64,000 nt of DNA from Campanula takesimana (GCA_026119855.1 JAOWBW010001044.1:412407-476406), one strand, 5' to 3'; positions 35,071 to 47,874 are shown, counted from the first letter of the stretch. Notes: generated by a model not told the origin, from the sequence alone. Made by a program: numbers and translations.

Positions 35071-35293
35071 CTCGTTCTAGACTAGCTCACACGCTTTAAC
35101 ATTTAAGAATGAAACACTAAACCTCCATTTGCTTAGAATAAATCGTAAACTTTTATTACGATGATCTTCTTGGAATAAAAGTAAACAAAACAAAAAAAAT
35201 CTAGTATTTTCTCTAACTAGAACTAACTATCAATACTATGAATGATATAAATTCTATGTTCCACTTTTCAATCATGGACACCTTCCTAGGCCT

Positions 35294-35818
35294 TCACCTA
35301 GGTCTTCCACTAGGCACCTTTGGAGCCTTCTTAGAACCTATTGGTCTACCTCTGGACCTACGAACCGGTACCATTGGTAGTTCATCATCATCAATTACAA
35401 TTGGGGTAGCTTCATTTTCCCCAAGGTTAATTTCTACTTCCTCGACTTCATCTTTAGCCACCAAATTATCTTCCTTTGGCGCTTCTTTGCCTACGGGGGT
35501 TGTTGATTCTGACTCCCTAGCTCTTGCTTCCTTTAAGTCTTTCAATTCATAGTACCACTATTACGCCTGTTCTCGGGTTTTATGATAGTACTTTTCATTC
35601 TGAGTCATGGTCTCCTTGACTTTTTCTAATTCTTTAAGAGTGTCAGTTAATGCTTTTCTGCCTTGCATCCACTTCCCTAGTGTAACACTCACTTTTGTCC
35701 TTTCTGATTCCAATTCTTCTGTCATCTTTTGAATTTTGAGTGTATACCTCTGGATCACTCTTTTCTTAATGGTTCTATTCTTCAAGTTCATCTTCGGGTT
35801 TCTTCTAAGTCCGTCCAT
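35294..35818 (-). pseudogene. Gypsy gag N-terminal fragment
   Basis: Two frames in series, 35561-35818 (starts MDGLRRNPKMNLKN, coiled-coil-like with many Lys/Glu) and 35294-35545 (acidic segment then basic RRSRGRPIGSKKAPKVPSGR). They lie just inside the primer site, as expected for gag. A stop between them near 35555 breaks the frame. Confidence 0.65.
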
Positions 35819-36122
35819 AACTTACAATCAAGACATAACTTATTATCAGTACGATATACTTAAAGGTATATGACTATAATCATCAATTGCATAAGCAACT
35901 TAAAAGAATGACATTCTAGTGTAACCCTTCAAGTTTCACTCTCAAAGTGTTCACTTATATTCCTCATATATCTCGAGGAACTCTTATCTTAGGTTCTTTT
36001 CTAAAATAGAAAGTTTCCATAATTAGCTAGTTTGACTTCAAGCAATCTTAGTCTTCCTAAAACGCTCAAATCAAACGTATTCAATATCAGAGTTTCTATC
36101 CCTTTTAAGCTCTAATCCCATA

Positions 36123-36134
36123 GCTCTAATACCA
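36123..36134 (-). other. Primer-binding site, tRNA-iMet type
   Basis: Minus-strand TGGTATTAGAGC differs by one base from the usual TGGTATCAGAGC and lies 2 nt inside the LTR. Confidence 0.85.
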
Positions 36135-36136
36135 AC

Positions 36137-38029
36137 TGTAACAAACCAAACTTTCCAACATTTATAATAATAATCCATAACCAGGAAATCTCAAACGTCA
36201 ACATAATTCAAATCCAACGTTAACATACTACGGCTAGTTTATTTAACCATAATTCAAAATAAAGCGGAAGCATAACTAAAATTCAAATCTTAACGGCTAG
36301 TACAACCCACTAGCTCTTCAACTTAAACCAAAATCAATGTCTTAAAATCCTTCATCATGTCACGGACCGCCATGCTCTGCGATCTAACCCTTTCCACTAC
36401 TTATTACCTAGGGAAAAGAATATAAGAAAGGGGTGAGCGAACAATGCTCAGTAAGTTCATACGGGATCTCTCCGGGTACTAAGGAGAGATGACCGAAAGA
36501 ACGGAGCCAAACAATATATTTCAACGAAAGGCTAACATCAATAAGCTTTAACTGTACCTACACAAAATACAGTTATCATATTCAAAGAATTATGGCCCTA
36601 GTACAAGTTCGTCAATTCCATAGTTTCATACATCACCTTTTTCAGGGTGTTACACCTTTTCAGGGTGTCAAGAGACCTTACACCTCCTCACGGTGCTCTC
36701 TTATAAGTTCGATCATTATCATTAAGCCACTTCATCAAGTAGCATGTTTGTCTAATTCTTTTCAATCAAACTAGACTATCTTAATTAGTCCTTTTCATTT
36801 AGACTAATCCTTGCTAAGTCCTTTTCAATCAGACAAAGCTAACTGCACATGTTTCAATTAGATACAGCAATATTCTACATAGTGTTCAAAGGTACAAGAA
36901 CACATAGTACAATTTCAATTCACTTAAGATACCCATTGAACAACACTTATCAAGGGTAAGATAATTCAAAAGACGTTATATCAACATCGGAGTTCAAATA
37001 CTACCGGCCACTGGTAGCTACACTTGAAAGAATTATGAGGATCCTACTTAAAAATGATGAATTTCAAAAGACTTAGGAACGTAATCCCTTACCTTGGGTT
37101 GCATTATTCCTCTTAGCGAATCCTTGCGCACGAATCTATAATCATGCATAAAATACTTCTTAGGACAAGTAATACTATTTACTTCCGTCCCCAAATACTT
37201 TCCTTTTACTTTCTTAACCTTATGAGTTTATCCTCTTAAACCCCTCTAAGGTTGATATTCACTCTAGGGTTTGTTCTACCCATTAATTGTCTTCCCAAAA
37301 TACCCTCTTTAGTTTACAACAATACCCCTAGGGTTTCACTATCTCTATTCCCAATTAACATGTTTTAGGGTTGCATTATTCCCATTAAAACAATATTCAC
37401 AGCCTCATTCACTATTCACAGAACACATACACACACTGTTTTCATCTTTAAAACACACACACACACACACGCATAACACACAAACACACGCAAACTGCAC
37501 ACACACGCATACACAACAACTCCCATCATCTTCTTCTTCTTTAAACCCTAATCAACTCAAACCCTAGTTGATCATAATTATTAGGGTTTCATCATCATAA
37601 TTCCCAATGGTATCATCATAATTCCCAATGGTTAATGGAGAAAAGAAGGTTTAAGGGTTCTAGATTTACCTTTGATGAACACGACCTTCTTCTTTCTTTC
37701 TCCTCTTACCGAGCTTTTCTTTCTCTTTCTCGGTTTCTCTCTTTGCGGCTCTCTCCCTCCCTGCGTGGTCTTTCTCTCTTTCTCCCGTTCTTTTTCTTTT
37801 CTTTTGTGGTAGAATAATAATAGGTTTGGAATCTTAGAGAGTATATATATTTTAGGGTTTTCAATTCCCTAAATAAAAAAGGATTCCTTCTCCTTTTAAA
37901 ATAATGACTTGGGCTTTTCTACTTTGACCCAATAACTAAACCCAAAACTTTCATAAACTAACTTGGCCCAATCATTAAATAAAAGAGTCCAAAATCAAAA
38001 TAATTAGGGGAAAAATTTCGGATATTACA
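36137..38029 (-). mobile_element. 5' LTR of the gypsy element
   Basis: 1,893 bp, plus-strand ends TGTAACAAACC ... GGATATTACA, minus-strand start TGTAATATCCG. A TATA-like block (TATATATATT, near 37843) and an (AC)n stretch (37445-37512) lie inside. The outer edge touches block B (CTAACAAG) directly. Confidence 0.9.
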
Positions 38030-38173
38030 CTAACAAGTACTTGCAAACAGAAACTTTACAATTGTACAGTATGAAAAGAATGAAATAATTAAGAAAATGA
38101 AATAAAGGGTACACAATTATACAGAGTTTCCTATATAATCTGTTACTTTGGTAGTTCTTCTTTGAGGAGCAAT

Positions 38174-39520
38174 TTAGTTCACAGCTCTACAATTCTTTCT
38201 GATTTCACCTTGATGGCCAGTCAAAACATCAATGGAACCCATATGCACCATTGCAGCCCCAAACTTGTTAGCCCATGTAGTCCCAAACTTAGCATTTCTC
38301 TTCACCATCCCAGAAGTTAAAGAGCTAGTCATAAGCGTTTGATCCGAAGTTAGTAAACCACGACGACTCGTTAAGCTTGAATAGTACTTATGATCCAATC
38401 TATTTGGTGTATGAACATCAAGTGCCACTGTCGGATCCACCCTTGTTTCTGATGCTCGATGAGGACACTTTTTCTTTAAGCTTCTAGCAAATTTGGGATC
38501 TAAAGAAGGGTCTTGAGGGTGTGTTGAATTAAACGAGTAGAGTCGGTTTGAGAAGGATGAACAATGGGATACTCCAATAGAGTGTGCACCCGATAGGGTC
38601 ACCATTTCGTCTAAAGAAAGTCCTTTTCTTGAGAAATTTTCCTCGAGTTGTTTGGATGTGAAGGAAGGTGGAGGGAGGTGTTGAGTAGGCTCGTCTAGAA
38701 GGGATATTGTGCCATCACGACGACCTGAAGGGACAGCGTATTTGATGTTTCCAACTTTGTAGGCACTGTCACGGGCTGCAAATGTTAGAATGTCTGCACA
38801 TGAGACTGTATTGGGGCATAGATATTCAAGCTCAGATTTAGCCTCGTCTATCACTTCAAATCCTCTCAAGCTAGGGTTATTGGCCGGGTGGTCCTTTTCT
38901 GACGGATTGCCCGGTGTTGAATCAAGTAATACAGAAGCGTCGCAACCCTGAAATAAAGAGTACATGATCTTTTGAGTAATGTTACATACTCCCTCCGTCT
39001 CATTTTAAACTTCAAAAATTTCCATTTTTAGTGTCCCTTTTAAACTTCAAAACCTAAAAAGGCAAGTTTTTAATAATTTTTTATTCGTGGGCCCAACATG
39101 TCATACTTGTTAGAGACAGTTATCCCACATAGCGAATTAACAAGCCATGTCTTGACTATATAATGATACTGGGCTACTCCTCCCATTGCCAATTGGTTTT
39201 GGGATGGAACCTCAGACTTTATCAATACTCATAACAATTATCTACTAACTATTTTATGAGTAGAATTTTGTGACTTTTATACCGAGGATAAAGAAAAGAC
39301 GTACCCTAACAAAGCAGTCATGAAAATGTATTCTAATAAGGCCTGCAGCTATGCCAGGGTTCCGCGAGACCGCCTTGTTAACAGCTTTTCTGACAATGGC
39401 TTCTGCAGAAGGGCATGTTGATTTGTAGAAACCAACTCTCAGAGATGCCAATGAAAAAGTAGAAAATGTGGAGATGATAATGAGAAAGAAAATTAAGCAA
39501 AAAGTTTTAGAGCTCGTCAT
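38174..39520 (-). CDS. Class III peroxidase copy c (peroxidase 5-like)
   Basis: 329 residues. Exon 1 is 39305-39520, the intron 38948-39304 (357 bp, GTACGT...TTTCAG) and exon 2 38174-38947. Exon 1 encodes the same protein as exon 1 of copy b, including the signal peptide and the distal site GLIRIHFHDCFVR. Exon 2 has GCDASVLLDSTPGN, SCADI, LSGAHSIGVSHC and the terminal RKNCRAVN, so every catalytic residue and all eight cysteines are kept. It differs from copy b at a handful of residues and has ETRVDPTV where b has REDPTV, two residues longer. With its short intron it represents the ancestral structure. The promoter is conserved with copy b, so regulation should be similar, apart from effects of the intronic insertion in b. 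Confidence 0.95.
39073..39081. other. Empty target site of the foldback element
   Basis: Single ATAATTTTT at the position where copy b carries the 1,077-bp element between two copies of this 9-mer. Confidence 0.92.
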
Positions 39521-39603
39521 TATATATAAACTTCAGGAAATGAAGTAGGAATTGTAGTAGTAAAATGTTTTGAAGAGATGAGATTGAACTGAAGATGAAG
39601 AGG

Positions 39604-39613
39604 TATATATATA
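39604..39613 (-). promoter_or_regulatory. Putative TATA box of peroxidase c
   Basis: TATATATATA 84 bp upstream of the start codon, as in copy b. Confidence 0.45.
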
Positions 39614-40255
39614 CAGATAAATATATGTAGGTGAAATGAAATGTGAAACAAGTTATATATACAGAAAACGCGTATACATACACTTACATATATACACAGG
39701 AGAATGAACATGTCAAAGTTAACTTAGTATGTCTTCTCTTGTTTGTTTGCTATTTCCATTGATGATCTCTTATGTCACCCAATTGACTTTTGTATTAATC
39801 TTGTTTATTAATCCCATTAAAGTATTTGGTTTTAACTGGCATAGAGCAGGACAAGGTGAAAGTCATACCAACCCATAGTTAACATTCCTAAAAATGAATA
39901 GGTCTTCAAAAAAATGAAGAGGTTGGTTATGGAATGGAATTTTTTATTGGACAGTTGATTTATTCAATTTTTAAAATTTGTTCTGCTAATTGATGCTCTT
40001 TCATTTTTCTTTTTTTCTTTTATGCGTGTAAACTTAGTATTCACTCTTATGTCAAAATAATTGTCAATTTTGTACAAATTACTATTTACAGTATAATTTT
40101 CTTTAAAAGTGTTAATTTTTGGTGAAGTACTTGATAAAGTTAATGATGAGGGTGTGAAAATAAAAAACACTGTATTTTTTTAAATTGATATATAATTATA
40201 AACATATCCAATTATTTTAAAACGGATAGACAATGGACAGTAAGAATGATTAGTA

Positions 40256-41383
40256 CTCCCTCCGTCCCAGTTTAAGTTTCTTAGTTTTTTTTTTTTGTTT
40301 CTCTGAAGCAACTTTGAGCAATAATTATTGGTTAATCCAATTATCGTAATGAAGATCTAAAAGTTGTTATTGATAATCACTCCATCTCAAAATAGATGTT
40401 GTTTTGGAGTGTTTCACACATATTAAGAAATGCCATTAATGCATGTGAAGAAGTCTCAAATACCCCTAAAATAATTCAACTACCTGTGTAATTAAATGGT
40501 TAGGTAAGAGATAGTTCACTATCATTATTAAGGGTATAATTGGTTTAGAGCAATAAAAAGCTTTGAAAATAGTGAAACGACAAGTATTTTGAGACAAAAA
40601 TTAACGTATTTAGGGAAAATTGCAATTTAGTTACCTGAGTTTGTCACGATGTTTCAATTGGTTATCCAATTTTCGTTTGTTACAAATTGGTTACTGAATA
40701 TGTCTTTTTGTTGCAATCAGGTGTAATTTTGGATGTCCCGTTAAAAAACTAACAAAAATAGATGAAAAACGTAACAAAATTCTTTCAAAATTGTAACCAT
40801 TACCCCTACAGTTTAAATTATCCCACTACGCCCCTATGCCCCCTAGATCTTAACTAATAGAAATCCTAAGCCCAATCCAGACTTCAAGGTAGGTCCCTGG
40901 TAATTTGATGATACGCAATGGGAGACCTAACACGCTTGGATCTGCACATCGGAGATTCAAATGACATGATGAACTTGGCGGAAGTGTGCGTGAGTGTCGG
41001 AATGCCGTCCTGCAACTGCAACAGGTCTGGTCAGAGATTCGCTGGTGAAATCCGACGATGAAGGTCGCAAGTAGACTCGCCGACGATGAGATCTGGCGGA
41101 GGGATATACCCGGAAATCTGAGCTCCATTTGCAGCGATTCTTACACCTCTGGCTTTGTTTGGGCATGGCGCATCTGTCTGTGATGTTCTTTGTTCTTGCC
41201 GGTGTGTCGCCGGCGACTGGCGATATTAGATCTGGCTTAAATCTACCTATCCAACTTTAATGGTGTATCAATAACAAGTTTTAAGATTTTCATCACTTGC
41301 TCAAAGTTCCTTCAAATAAGCCTTTAAAAACTAAGAACCTTAAACTGAAACAAAGTAAAAACCTTAAACTGTGACGGAGGTAG
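40256..41383. mobile_element. Stowaway MITE with nested insertions, block B
   Basis: Counterpart of 23578-24698. Outer ends CTCCCTCCGTCCCAGTTTAA ... GTGACGGAGGTAG with TA flanks. Confidence 0.65.
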
Positions 41384-41719
41384 TAGTAGCAAAAGCTTCT
41401 TCCCTTTCAATTATGACTAGTAAACTATTTGCAAACAAGTTTTACGATGTACAGTATGCTACCGAATTTAAACTAGTGGGAATGGACAATGACACAAAAT
41501 TACTTTGGACACTCTTGTGAGACCTAATGAGACACCAAGTTGAGCCTATTTATTTATTTATTTATTTATTTATTATTCTTCCCTCCAATTTTTTTCCCCG
41601 GTCATTTTTTTTTTGTCAACAAATGTATTAAATAAAGAAATGTAATATATATTTTTTTGAAATGTAACAGTTTTTTTCCAGAAATTTTGTAGAAAATTGA
41701 TTAAAGATAACATAAGATT

Positions 41720-44700
41720 TGTAACGCCCGTCCTAATTCCTGTTAAATTCTTGTCTTGCATATTTATATGCTATTTTATTTGAGTTAATTATTTAATTAA
41801 TTGAGCAAGTTTAAGTCCTAAGTGTTCAAAGTTGGAACATTAGGGTCATTTGTGAAAATTAAAGTTTAGGGGCTAAAATGCTCAAATTGAAACTTGAAGG
41901 GCCTTTTTGCTCAAAGTGAAACTTGGAGGGTCTAAGTGCAATTCTTGGAAAGTTTGTAAGGATAAAACTTTGTTTGCCTTTCTTTGGGCATTGTTTCCCC
42001 AAAAAATCTTTCTCGTACGTTCTTTCTCTCTGTTTCATAAAAGAAAAGTTAGGGTTTACCATATTCTCGACTCATCTCGCTTAATTATGCCTCTGTTCGA
42101 AAATCCGACTTCGCATAAATGATCAGGGCGGTGAGTAGAGCATTTCCTGCCAAACAGAAATTAGTTTTGGTGAATTTGATTTCGGACTAGGTAAGTCACT
42201 AGCTCCCCCTTGCTTGTAATAACATGCCTATATGTTATTCTTGGTACTTTTGCTTGTTAATTTCGTGATTTGAATGAATTTTGTGATACTTGTAAAATTG
42301 AGACAAAGGGAGTAATTTTATACTATGTACATACAGAGAACTTGAACCTAAAATGGGTTCGTAAATGAAATAAAAATTATACTCCTACTCGTGAGACGGT
42401 AAAATATTAACTTGATTTAAATATTATTAGAAAAATTGTACCATTATTTGTGGTACGGGGAAATGAATGAAAGTATCCCTAAATGTTTATATTAGTATAT
42501 TAAAAAATTATACTTATACTTTGGGACGGTGAAATATTTAAATGGAATAAAAGAAAATTATCCTATTATTTGTGGGACGGTAAAAGAAATGAATTGAGCT
42601 TGAAATAGTGTCCTGGGTGTGCTAAGTACTCCTAGGTAGTGTATAAGTGTTAGTAAAAGTATACTCCTACGCTTGGGACGGAGAATTATTCAACCTGGAA
42701 AAGAAATGAGCATTGGCCGGAAATGTGCGGTGTGCGACCGCACAAAATTTATTGGGCGACCGCCCATCTTTCTGAAATGTTTTTCAAAGGACTCACCTGC
42801 TAGTGTGCGGTTGCCCGGTCCATTTTGAGCGCCCGCCCGGGTGCCCTGAAAAATAAAAAGCTTGTTTAAAGTTTGTATAAGTTGGAAGTAACCCTAGTTA
42901 AGGTATATAGCCTTAATATAAGATGTCCTAGCAAGTGTTGTGACACCTTATGAGCATCAGAACTTGGTCTTGAACATGATTATTCAATGATTTGAATAGA
43001 GAATTTGAGCCTAAGAGTAAGAACTCTTTTATATGTCTTGAAAGTGCTAAGAACAAGCACTAACGTGTTATATGTGTCTTGATTCCAGTGTTTGTGTACC
43101 TTAGGGGCACTAGAACAATGTCTTGAGCTTGAACATCCAAAGTATAGGATTAAGAACTTGTAAGTATGAGATGTATAACTCATCTACTTAGCTTGAATTT
43201 GAAGTATAAGACAATTAAATCTTGTACATGACTTGAATGTCCAAAGATTGGAATAATAACTTGAGTATAAGATAATTAATTCTTGTACATGTCTTGAACA
43301 TCCAAAGAATTGGATTGAGAACTTGAATGTAAGACGATAAAATCTTGTACATGCCTTGAAACCAATACATGTGTATGGTAGTAATCTTGTAGGTGTTATA
43401 GAACACTAGAAGTATCAGAACAAGATCCTTAGCTTGAACATCCAAAGAATTGGAGTGTGAACTTGAATATAAAAGGAAGAACTCTTGTTCATGACTTGAA
43501 ACCAATACGTGTGTATGGTAATGAACTTGAAAGTGTTATGAACAAGCACTAACGTGTTAGAACTATCCTTGATGTGTATTTGCAAATCTTGCACATAATT
43601 ACTTGATAGAATGTGGCTTGTTGACTACTTGATATATGGTATGAATATCTAAAGAATTTGAATGTGGAACTAGATAGAGAATGAACAACTCTAAGACATA
43701 CTTGAATCTAATATGTGTGTATTGAAAGTGCTATGAACAAGCACTAATGTCCTAGTACTTGGTTTTAGTCGTGCATATACTCAATGAAGTATATAAAGTA
43801 TAAAGAAGATATCTTGTTCTTGAGATGAGTTCCTAAAGAAAGAGGGACTAGTGTAATATGAAGATAATTCATAAAACAATGATTATAGAACACAATATGT
43901 GTTTAAAAATGTATTCGATGATTAGCGATAAATATACGCGAGATATGATTGTGACTAGGTACAATACGACCTATCCGACTACGCGCTTAGAGTCTAAGAT
44001 GTTGGGCTCTACTTAAAAGTAAGAGTATCATGATAGACACATTAGTGTGTTAAAGGTTATATGAATATGTACGTGCAAATATTTCATATGACAAAGTGAT
44101 ATAGTATGACTTACCCTACTACTTGGTTGGGGTCTGTTATTAATAGACTCTAATTTGGCTTGATTGTGTTACGTGGACACATTATGTGCCATTGTTATAC
44201 TGATTGGTATTCGCAAATATTGCGTGCGTGTACTTGTATTTGGTGAGCACATGATTACATGGTTCCTGAAGAGCTAGTCCACTACTTTTGGACTTAGTTC
44301 TATACTCTCGTAGTTCAAGTAAATATCTACTTGTGCATTCTTGTGTGAGTCCAGCTGGTCACCTTGCTTGCTCGGAGATGTATAGGTTCACGCTTATCAT
44401 GAGGCTGGGGCCAAAGTGATAATCGGGTGCCTATGTATCTGCGCTTGACCCCTTACTACAGGCCATAGTAAGGGCATAGCTTCCTTTATTAGAGCAATAC
44501 GCCTGATAAAAGTGAATGCTAAACTCGTGAACACCTCGTGAATCTTGTTCTTGTTAGTGACACTGGTTACCGGGTCCTCTTGTGTACTGCACAGCAGCAA
44601 CTTGATTGATCGTGATTTGTCAACTGCAATAAGCAACGACAACAATGGTTTACTTGGGAGGAATAAGGTTGGAATATCCTTTGTAACGTGTTAGTTTAGC

Positions 44701-45269
44701 CTTATGTGCTAGTTACTTGATGAGTTGGCTTAGCCTCTCATATACTTGTTACTTGATGACATCTTGAGCATGATTACTTGATAATCTTATTGATTTGCAT
44801 GATTACATGATAACATGCTATGTACTTGTATCTAGTAACTTACTGAGATTTATCTCACCCCGTTCCTTGTTTATTTGTTTCCTCCCTAGGAAAGCAAGTG
44901 GTAATACGTTGTGAGGCTCGACTTAGCAGGGGCCTACTTGGCAGGTTGTTCTTGTTGGGGATTGTTATCCTTTCCAGTTTTGGTGAGGACGGTTTGGTAT
45001 CAGTTGTTTAGACTCAGTATATTGGGTAGACTTGTATAGTGTTCTTGTAATGCCAGCGTATGTGCTAGGCATGTTTTCCGCTGTGTACAACCATTTGGTT
45101 TAAATTTCTTGGTATAGAACTCGTTGTGAGCTATTTTAGATCGTTCCTCTTGAGTATATATGATGTCAGTTTGAGTTAAGCAGATGTCATTCAGTTTCTT
45201 GTTTCTTGTTAGTCACGCGCACCAGGTTCGAGGTTCTATTAGGGAATCCCGGGACTTGGGGGCGTGTCA
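41720..45269. mobile_element. Solo LTR of 3,550 bp
   Basis: Ends TGTAACGCCC ... GGGCGTGTCA (8 of 10 inverted), flanked by the 5-bp direct repeat AGATT (41715-41719, 45270-45274). Block A has AGATT once at 25005-25009. No gag or pol similarity anywhere inside. Internal features: repeated GGGACGGTAAAATATT-like units (42385-42690), dyad motifs (42725-42840), and repeats of TTGAACATCCAAAGAATTGG (43120-43650). A long LTR with these ends is typical of gypsy elements. Confidence 0.9.
42725..42840. repeat. Dyad motifs GTGCGGT..ACCGCAC and GGGCGACCGCCC
   Basis: Inverted repeats at 42725-42743 and 42754-42765, then degenerate forms GTGCGGTTGCCCGG and GCGCCCGCCCGGG near 42804-42840. Confidence 0.7.
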
Positions 45270-45735
45270 AGATTGACTACAAAACTAATTTTATAATGAA
45301 TGTAACCTTTTTTTCTCAAATATTGTAACTTTTTTTTTTCAAAATGAATCTTAAAATGTGAGACGGGTCACAGATTGACTACAAAATAAATGTTACATTT
45401 TATAATTAATGAATGCAACTGATTATATACATGAATTCTTACTCTTTTATTATTAATTTTTTACTTTGTAAAAATGTAATATTTCCTCTATAAAAAAAAT
45501 TTAAATTCATCTATATAACACATTACATCATATATATATCCTCTATTACATGTCAAATACTACTTTCTCTAACCAAAAAAAAACTATCAAACTATTTATT
45601 TCTTTCGGCAAAACCACTGTTATATTTTACAATAAAAGTATTACTTTCTCAAGACTGAACTGTTACATTTTTCATAACAACGTATTACATCTCTGGCGAC
45701 GAAAAAGTATGATTTTACAAAAAACAATTGAAATG

Positions 45736-45764
45736 ACTTGTCATGTGCAATGCACATGACAAGT
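45736..45764. repeat. Perfect 14-bp-stem hairpin, block B
   Basis: Identical to 25473-25501. Confidence 0.9.
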
Positions 45765-45904
45765 TAACGATAAAATTTGGATGCCGTTGGCTTGAATGAC
45801 CTTGCATGCAACCAAAACTTAGTTCAGTGCGAAGAATGGAACGGGAAATAATTTGGGTATGAAATCCACAATTACCCTATAGTTGGGTAATTTTTTTTGC
45901 AATT

Positions 45905-45943
<39 letters not shown>

Positions 45944-46242
45944 CATGCTCCAATGAGAACCAATGATAACCATTTGATTAGACACAAATCAAGGGTTTAG
46001 ATTACTTTTTTAGTTTAAAAATTTGGTGGCGATCTTGTAATTAGGTTGACTGACAAAGGGAAGGGCAAAATACCATGTGTGTTCCAGAATCTGCCACATC
46101 ATCACCCAAAATTTCACTAAATTTTCAAAATTAAATATCTCATTAACTATAAATCGAAAAATAATCCGAGAACACTGAATTTTCCGTCTCGACGAGAGGA
46201 ATCAAAGTACATCCCTGAAGATAGAGTTTTGAAAAAATAATA

Positions 46243-46496
46243 CTCCCTCCGTCCCACCCGAATTAGGATTTTTGGGTTGGGCACGGGGATTAAGGAAAAA
46301 GTGTTAGTGGAGTAGGTAGTGTGAGTATGAAAGTGAAATAGGAGAGAGAAAGTGAGGTAAAGAATAATGAGTGGAAAGTTGTTGTGAGTGTGAATGTGGG
46401 TCTCATTAAATAAAACATTTCCATTTTTAGGTTGTCCTAATTCAAATGGGACACCCAAAATGGAAATTTGTTCTAATTCGAGTGGGACGGATGGAG
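46243..46496. mobile_element. Stowaway MITE, block B
   Basis: CTCCCTCCGTCCCACCCGAA ... GAGTGGGACGGATGGAG with TA flanks. Counterpart of 25978-26231. Confidence 0.85.
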
Positions 46497-46499
46497 TAT

Positions 46500-46968
46500 T
46501 GAACAACGTCTAATTTTCAAAATACGCTTAGATACATTAGCTGGTTAGCTACTGTATCCAAGTGTATTTTGAATATTATACTTAGATACATTAGATACAC
46601 TTGAATACATTAGCAAAATTTTGAACATTGCATTTGAATACAGTGTATACTCATAGATACAATAGCTAAATTTTGAACATTACACTTGGATACAATAGCT
46701 AGGAAGCTATTGTATCCATGTGTATTTTGAGGATTGCACTTGGATACAAGAGATACACTTAGATATAATAGCTAAATTTTGAAAATTGTATGTAGATACA
46801 TTAGATACACTTGGATACATTAGCTAAATTTTAAACATTGCACTTGAATACATTAGATATACTTGGATAAAGTAACTAAATTTTGAATATTGCACTTAGA
46901 TACAATAGATGTCGTTGGATAAAATAGCTAAAATTTAAACATTTCACTTAGAAACAGTAGCTAATTGA
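46500..46968. repeat. GGATACATTAG / TATCCAAGTG array, block B
   Basis: Counterpart of 26235-26765, with about 0.3 kb of following DNA deleted relative to block A. The deletion joins at CTAATT, present at both edges in A. Confidence 0.7.
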
Positions 46969-47534
46969 CTAGTATGTTACTCAAATCACTCAATATTCCA
47001 AAAAAACAGATTGTAGAAATTCAGTAAAAGTTAATGTTGGTTGGTGAAATTTTCATGTTCGACAATAAGAAGTGTCTTACTTTTTGCAATGGTGTGGGAT
47101 TTCCACGTCGACTAGGAACAGAACTTCTTAGGCTAAGGAGCTTATAAAATGAGAGGCAGCAAAGGGTAAGGAGTTCATACCTGATCTTTCTTTTGCAAAT
47201 GATGGGGGAAATTTATCCCACATTGAATGGGAACTAAAACTCCAAGGCAAAGGAAGGGTATAAAATGGGTAGTCCAGCTACGTCCTTGGAAGAGCTCAAC
47301 TAGTCTAAAATTTTGACACAATAGGCGGCGACTAGAGCGCCCAACCTCCGCCGAGAGCGCCTAATCGCTTGTAACGCCTAAGTTGGCCGACTTTCTCTTA
47401 AGCGCGGCATTATGGTGAAGCCTAGCACCTAGGCCCCGCCTAGGCGGCCGCCTAGACCGATTTTTAGAACACTGGTTTCAACAGTTTATGAGACTCTGTT
47501 ATATATGTATGTGTGTATATATATATATACATGT

Positions 47535-47778
47535 AGGGCCGTGCTCATGTGAGAACTTAAATATCGTGAGAACTTGGATACATTAGATAAAAACTAATGT
47601 ATCCAATGGTTCACTTGGATACATCATTTGATACATTACTTGACTTTGATACATCATTGGATATATTACTTGGATACATTAGGTAAAAACTAATGTATCC
47701 AATGTGAACTTTGATACATATTGGATACAATAAGTTCTCACGGTTCTCACGATATTTACGTTCTCATTTGAGCACCTA
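47535..47778. mobile_element. GAGAACC-family MITE, block B, copy 1
   Basis: Ends AGGGCCGTGCTCATGTGAGA ... TTGAGCACCTA. Counterpart of 27604-27857. Confidence 0.7.
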
Positions 47779-47791
47779 CATATATATATAT

Positions 47792-47872
<81 letters not shown>
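47779..47872. repeat. (TA)n microsatellite
   Basis: Short TA run, GG, then about 38 TA units; longer and purer than the block A counterpart. Confidence 0.95.

Positions 47873-47874
<2 letters not shown>

Larger units (their letters stand above)
32498..38029 (-). mobile_element. 3'-truncated Ty3/gypsy (chromovirus-like) element
   Basis: Minus-strand order: 5' LTR (38029-36137), primer site (36134-36123), gag start (35818-35294), tandem-repeat insertion (about 35090-34400), gag middle (34370-34047), protease region (about 33760-33570) and reverse transcriptase (about 33300-32600). The element stops at 32498 where block A ends. RNase H, integrase and the 3' LTR are missing. It fills the junction between the two duplicated blocks. 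Confidence 0.9.
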
